From Micavibrio sp. (GTDB lineage Bacteria; Pseudomonadota; Alphaproteobacteria; Micavibrionales; UBA2020), in assembly GCA_028283745.1 (NCBI GenBank), contig JAPWJZ010000010.1:1-64000 (forward strand): DNA of 64,000 bases, written 5' to 3'. Made by a program: the position numbers and the translations under genes. Positions 61,568 through 64,000 of the stretch are shown here, piece after piece. The notes under the pieces were generated by a model. It worked only from the letters and a program-made list of their open reading frames with translations. It was not told the DNA's origin and did no database searches. Each line of letters begins with the position of its first letter. Position 1 is the first letter of the stretch.

Positions 61568-62290
61568 GTGCCGCCGAAGAAAAAGACATTCAACCACGCC
61601 GCAAGGGTGGCCGCCGACGATGACGATGTGCGCGCGTTCCACCGCATCGCCGCTGAAGGCTCGAAAGATGAAATGAAGCGGGCGCTGGTGAAGTACGCCG
61701 AAAAATACGGCGATGACATCATTGATGCTGTCGACAAGGAAGGCCGCACCGCCTTCATGAAGGCTGCTGAAACATCGCACACGCCCACTATGGCCGTGCT
61801 GCTGGAAGCCGGGGCGGAAATTGACGGGCGCGATTATAACGGCAATACAGCCTTGCTCATCGCCGCGCACCGCGGCTACAAATCCGCCGTGCTGTGGCTG
61901 CTGGATAAAGGCGCTGACCTGAAAGCCTCAAACTACAGCGGCGAAACCGCGTTGATGAAGGCGGGCCACCACAAGGTGAACCTTGATGGCAAATCCCCAA
62001 TTTCCAACCGCAAAAAAGACACCGTCGAAGCGCTGCTGGAGCGCGGGGTAAGTGTTGATGCTGTTGACCGCAGCGGCAAAACCGCAGAACAGCTGGCGGA
62101 GGCCACCGGCCACCGCAGCGTCGCCGGCATTATCCGCCGCGAGCGCGATGCCCGCATGCTGCGCGAAAAAGCCCGCGCCGCCACCATCAACGATGTGGTG
62201 CATAGCCTGACCGTCGGCGGCGTCAACAGGGACGTGCGCATGAAACCGATGCGCTTCAAGCCACCCGGAAATTCTTCCAATACGCCATGA
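61568..62290 (+). CDS. Ankyrin-repeat protein, first of an overlapping pair
   Basis: Start GTG at 61568 with AGGG about nine bases before. The 240-residue protein has ankyrin units KEGRTAFMKAAETSHTPTM, DYNGNTALLIAAHRGYKSAV, DKGADLKASNYSGETALMKAG, and a final SGKTAEQLAEATGHRSV. A basic helix follows, then a C-terminal tail (GGVNRDVRMKPMRFKPP) similar to that of the next gene. No signal peptide. Its stop overlaps the next ATG by four bases. Confidence 0.85.
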   Translation: MPPKKKTFNHAARVAADDDDVRAFHRIAAEGSKDEMKRALVKYAEKYGDDIIDAVDKEGRTAFMKAAETSHTPTMAVLLEAGAEIDGRDYNGNTALLIAAHRGYKSAVLWLLDKGADLKASNYSGETALMKAGHHKVNLDGKSPISNRKKDTVEALLERGVSVDAVDRSGKTAEQLAEATGHRSVAGIIRRERDARMLREKARAATINDVVHSLTVGGVNRDVRMKPMRFKPPGNSSNTP

Positions 62291-62814
62291 TGGCGGGGGA
62301 TGATATGGCCCCGAATGACGCCCAGATACGCGCCTTCATCAGCGCCGCGTGGGAGGGCGATACCGTGCATATCCGCCAGTTCCTGTCTATCTTCGGGCCC
62401 GATTACCTTGATGTCACGCGCGGGGAACCAATCAACTGGACAGCCCTGTTCTGGTCCGCCAAAAGCGGGCAGCGCGATACTGTGGCAGCGCTGCTGGATG
62501 CCGGCGCGGATGTTAACCGCCGCGATGCCAGCGGCTCTACCGCGCTTATCTGGGCGGCAGGTATGGGCAACGACGATGTCGTGGCCCTATTGCTGGAGCG
62601 CGGCGCGGATATGTCCGTCATCGACCGCGAAGGCCGCACCGCCCTCGGCTTCGCGCTGGAGGGAAAAAAGGCGGCCACCGCTAAACTCCTGACCGATGAA
62701 ACTGCCCGCAAAGCCGCCGCCGAGAAAGCCGCCTGGGAAGACGCCATGCGCATCTTCACCAACGGCACCAAGCGCGACATCCGCACCCACAAGGTAAAGT
62801 TCAGGCCGAAATAA
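62287..62814 (+). CDS. Ankyrin-repeat protein, second of an overlapping pair
   Basis: A 175-residue protein with units NWTALFWSAKSGQRDTV, DAGADVNRRDASGSTALIWAAG and ERGADMSVIDREGRTALGFALE. The tail GTKRDIRTHKVKFRPK repeats the pattern of the preceding gene's end. ATG at 62287 overlaps the upstream stop (ATGA); an internal ATG at 62305 has a better GGGGG ribosome-binding site and is an alternative. The two genes look like a tandem duplication that diverged. Confidence 0.85.
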   Translation: MMAGDDMAPNDAQIRAFISAAWEGDTVHIRQFLSIFGPDYLDVTRGEPINWTALFWSAKSGQRDTVAALLDAGADVNRRDASGSTALIWAAGMGNDDVVALLLERGADMSVIDREGRTALGFALEGKKAATAKLLTDETARKAAAEKAAWEDAMRIFTNGTKRDIRTHKVKFRPK

Positions 62815-63147
62815 ATGGCACGCGATTCAGGACTGGAAGAGCTTATGCGGGAACAGCTGGCGGATATTTCCGGCCTTGCGGAAAGACCTATGTTTGGCGG
62901 GCTTGCGTGGTTGCTGCATGGGCATTTGTTGTGCGCGGCGCGCAAGGATGGCGCGTTGTTCCGGCTGGGCAAGGGCAACGATGCGGAGGCTTTGAAAATT
63001 GAAGGCATCACGCCGATGGTTTTGAAAGACCGCGCCATGCACGGCTGGGTCTGGGTTTCACCCGAACTGATGGGTGACGATGCCATCGCCCAAAGCCTGC
63101 TGGCCAGTGCGCTCGCTTTTATCCGGTCGCTGCCGGAAAAGAAATAA
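62815..63147 (+). CDS. TfoX N-terminal-domain protein
   Basis: A 110-residue protein matching the TfoX/Sxy N-terminal domain: ERPMFGGLAWLLHGHLL and GALFRLG near the start, then a final helix. Full TfoX is a competence regulator, but single-domain proteins of this kind have no proven role. It starts directly after the ankyrin stop (no gap), so it is co-translated with the ankyrin pair. Confidence 0.85.
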   Translation: MARDSGLEELMREQLADISGLAERPMFGGLAWLLHGHLLCAARKDGALFRLGKGNDAEALKIEGITPMVLKDRAMHGWVWVSPELMGDDAIAQSLLASALAFIRSLPEKK

Positions 63148-63169
63148 TCAAGAAGTTATAGCGCAGCCC

Positions 63170-64000
63170 TTAGCTGGAAGGTCTTACGCCGCGCGGCAGC
63201 TTGTCGCCGTAGTGGGCGGCGGGGGTATCGCTGCCATAGCCCTGGCTGGGGGCGATGACGAGGGTGATTTTGTGGGTGTTATCTTCCACCGCGGCCTGCG
63301 GCATTGCATCTTCGCGGCGTTTGCGGCGCGCGCCGAGGAAGGAGAGGGAGAGCAAGCCGCCAAGGGTGCCAATGCCGCCCTCAAGGCCTTTTTGCCATTC
63401 ATTGGTGTCGGAAGCATCATCGGCCGCGCGGGCGGCGGTGACAACGCGCTCGGCGTCCGCCTCGGTCGCTTGGGCGGCGCTTTGCGGGGCGTGCAGCCTG
63501 GCGATGGTTTCATCGCGGTACGCCATCGCATCCTTGAAGGGGGAAAAGAAATTGCGGTAATCGCCGGTGGTGGATTGTTCCCACAAGGCTTCATACAGCG
63601 TGGTCGCTTCTTTTTCAGACAGCGCGGGGTTGAACAGCAATTCGCGGCGCAGGGTTTTCAGGCGTTCCATCTGTTCGGCGCGGCTGGCTTCGTAGGCGGT
63701 GAAGCCCGCGTTGACATCCGCCAGCTGTTCGGCAATTTTGCCGCCGTTCTTGCCGATGTTTTCTTTGGCGGCCTGCAGGGCCGTCCAGCTGAAGTCGATG
63801 CGCTCCTGCGATGTGGTGATGTCCTGCACCATCTTGTTCACCTTGTCGGCGGCGGCGTTGTGCATTTCAACGTTCGCCTGCGGGGCGACCGCGTTTTGCA
63901 CGCCATCCAGATAGTTCGACACTTCATAGCCCGTGCCCGCGCTCATGATGACGCTGGCGGCAATAAATGCGCCATGGGTGACGGTGCGGTTAAATGCGCG
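63170..64000 (-). CDS. Hypothetical membrane-anchored protein, cut by the window edge
   Basis: The frame is open to the right end. An ATG at 63946 exists, but the codons upstream (THGAFIAASVIMSAGTG, giving a hydrophobic segment) and lack of a ribosome-binding site show that the real start lies beyond 64000. The visible part has a long coiled-coil-like helix region (residues downstream of NYLDGVQNA to LRRELLF), an Ala/Glu/Asp-rich stretch, a short hydrophobic GGIGTLGGLLSLSFLGARRKRR near the end, and a disordered tail. No family is recognised. Confidence 0.65.
   Translation of the reverse strand, partial: RAFNRTVTHGAFIAASVIMSAGTGYEVSNYLDGVQNAVAPQANVEMHNAAADKVNKMVQDITTSQERIDFSWTALQAAKENIGKNGGKIAEQLADVNAGFTAYEASRAEQMERLKTLRRELLFNPALSEKEATTLYEALWEQSTTGDYRNFFSPFKDAMAYRDETIARLHAPQSAAQATEADAERVVTAARAADDASDTNEWQKGLEGGIGTLGGLLSLSFLGARRKRREDAMPQAAVEDNTHKITLVIAPSQGYGSDTPAAHYGDKLPRGVRPSS

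Overview
The window looks like a chromosomal segment of an alphaproteobacterium. Supporting content includes dapF-mtaB-ftsY in one run, a DsbA-like gene directly upstream of smc, a phasin plus acetoacetyl-CoA reductase, a two-domain-type glutamate-cysteine ligase, a DUF2336-like protein, a BTLCP-type cysteine peptidase and an RpoH-type sigma factor. GC content is moderately high. I see no rRNA, tRNA, insertion sequence, integrase or CRISPR array. The lineage cannot be fixed more closely from this sequence alone. Several ankyrin-repeat genes and orphan envelope proteins recall host-associated or predatory alphaproteobacteria, but that is inference.

Layout. 1-6.1 kb: a large exported ankyrin/helical-repeat protein, a small unknown gene and a flavin monooxygenase-like gene. 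6.2-7.7 kb: phasin and phaB, with a TGC-rich operator-like palindrome on the promoter. 7.7-9.6 kb (minus): small unknown genes and a Kir-channel-like gene that appears split by a frameshift. 9.8-16.5 kb: a three-gene cassette made of an HExxH plus VWA protein, a MoxR-like AAA+ ATPase and a small protein. 16.5-18.8 kb: an ABC exporter preceded by a possible 14-codon leader ORF. 18.8-21.4 kb: an aspartoacylase-like hydrolase and gshA. 21.4-25.5 kb: small exported or unknown proteins and a NUDIX hydrolase. 25.5-28.5 kb: an ALDH7-type dehydrogenase and two TPM-domain genes. 28.5-33.8 kb: a lone pseudopilin, the kbl-tdh threonine degradation operon, msrA and trhO. 33.8-39.2 kb: a potassium channel, a putative metallopeptidase and a transglutaminase-like peptidase. 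39.2-48.7 kb: housekeeping genes (smc, dsbA-like, dapF, mtaB, ftsY, amn). 48.7-52.7 kb: an HxlR-thioesterase-MFS efflux operon and an ankyrin gene. 53-60.2 kb: DUF2336-like, unknowns, pgk, proline iminopeptidase, a nuclease-fold protein and rpoH (frameshifted). 60.5-64 kb: a PPP-phosphatase-like protein with lost metal ligands, two overlapping ankyrin genes, a TfoX-N protein and a gene cut by the right edge.

How the genes work together. PhaB makes the (R)-3-hydroxybutyryl-CoA precursor for PHB, and phasin coats the granules. Kbl and Tdh convert threonine to glycine and acetyl-CoA. The HxlR regulator probably controls its own thioesterase-MFS operon through a 10-bp-arm palindrome. The AAA+/VWA cassette is probably a chaperone-like or remodelling machine of unknown target and is the best candidate for an undescribed system. 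Two genes (Kir-like and rpoH) carry frame changes that could be real, programmed or assembly errors; raw-read checking would decide.
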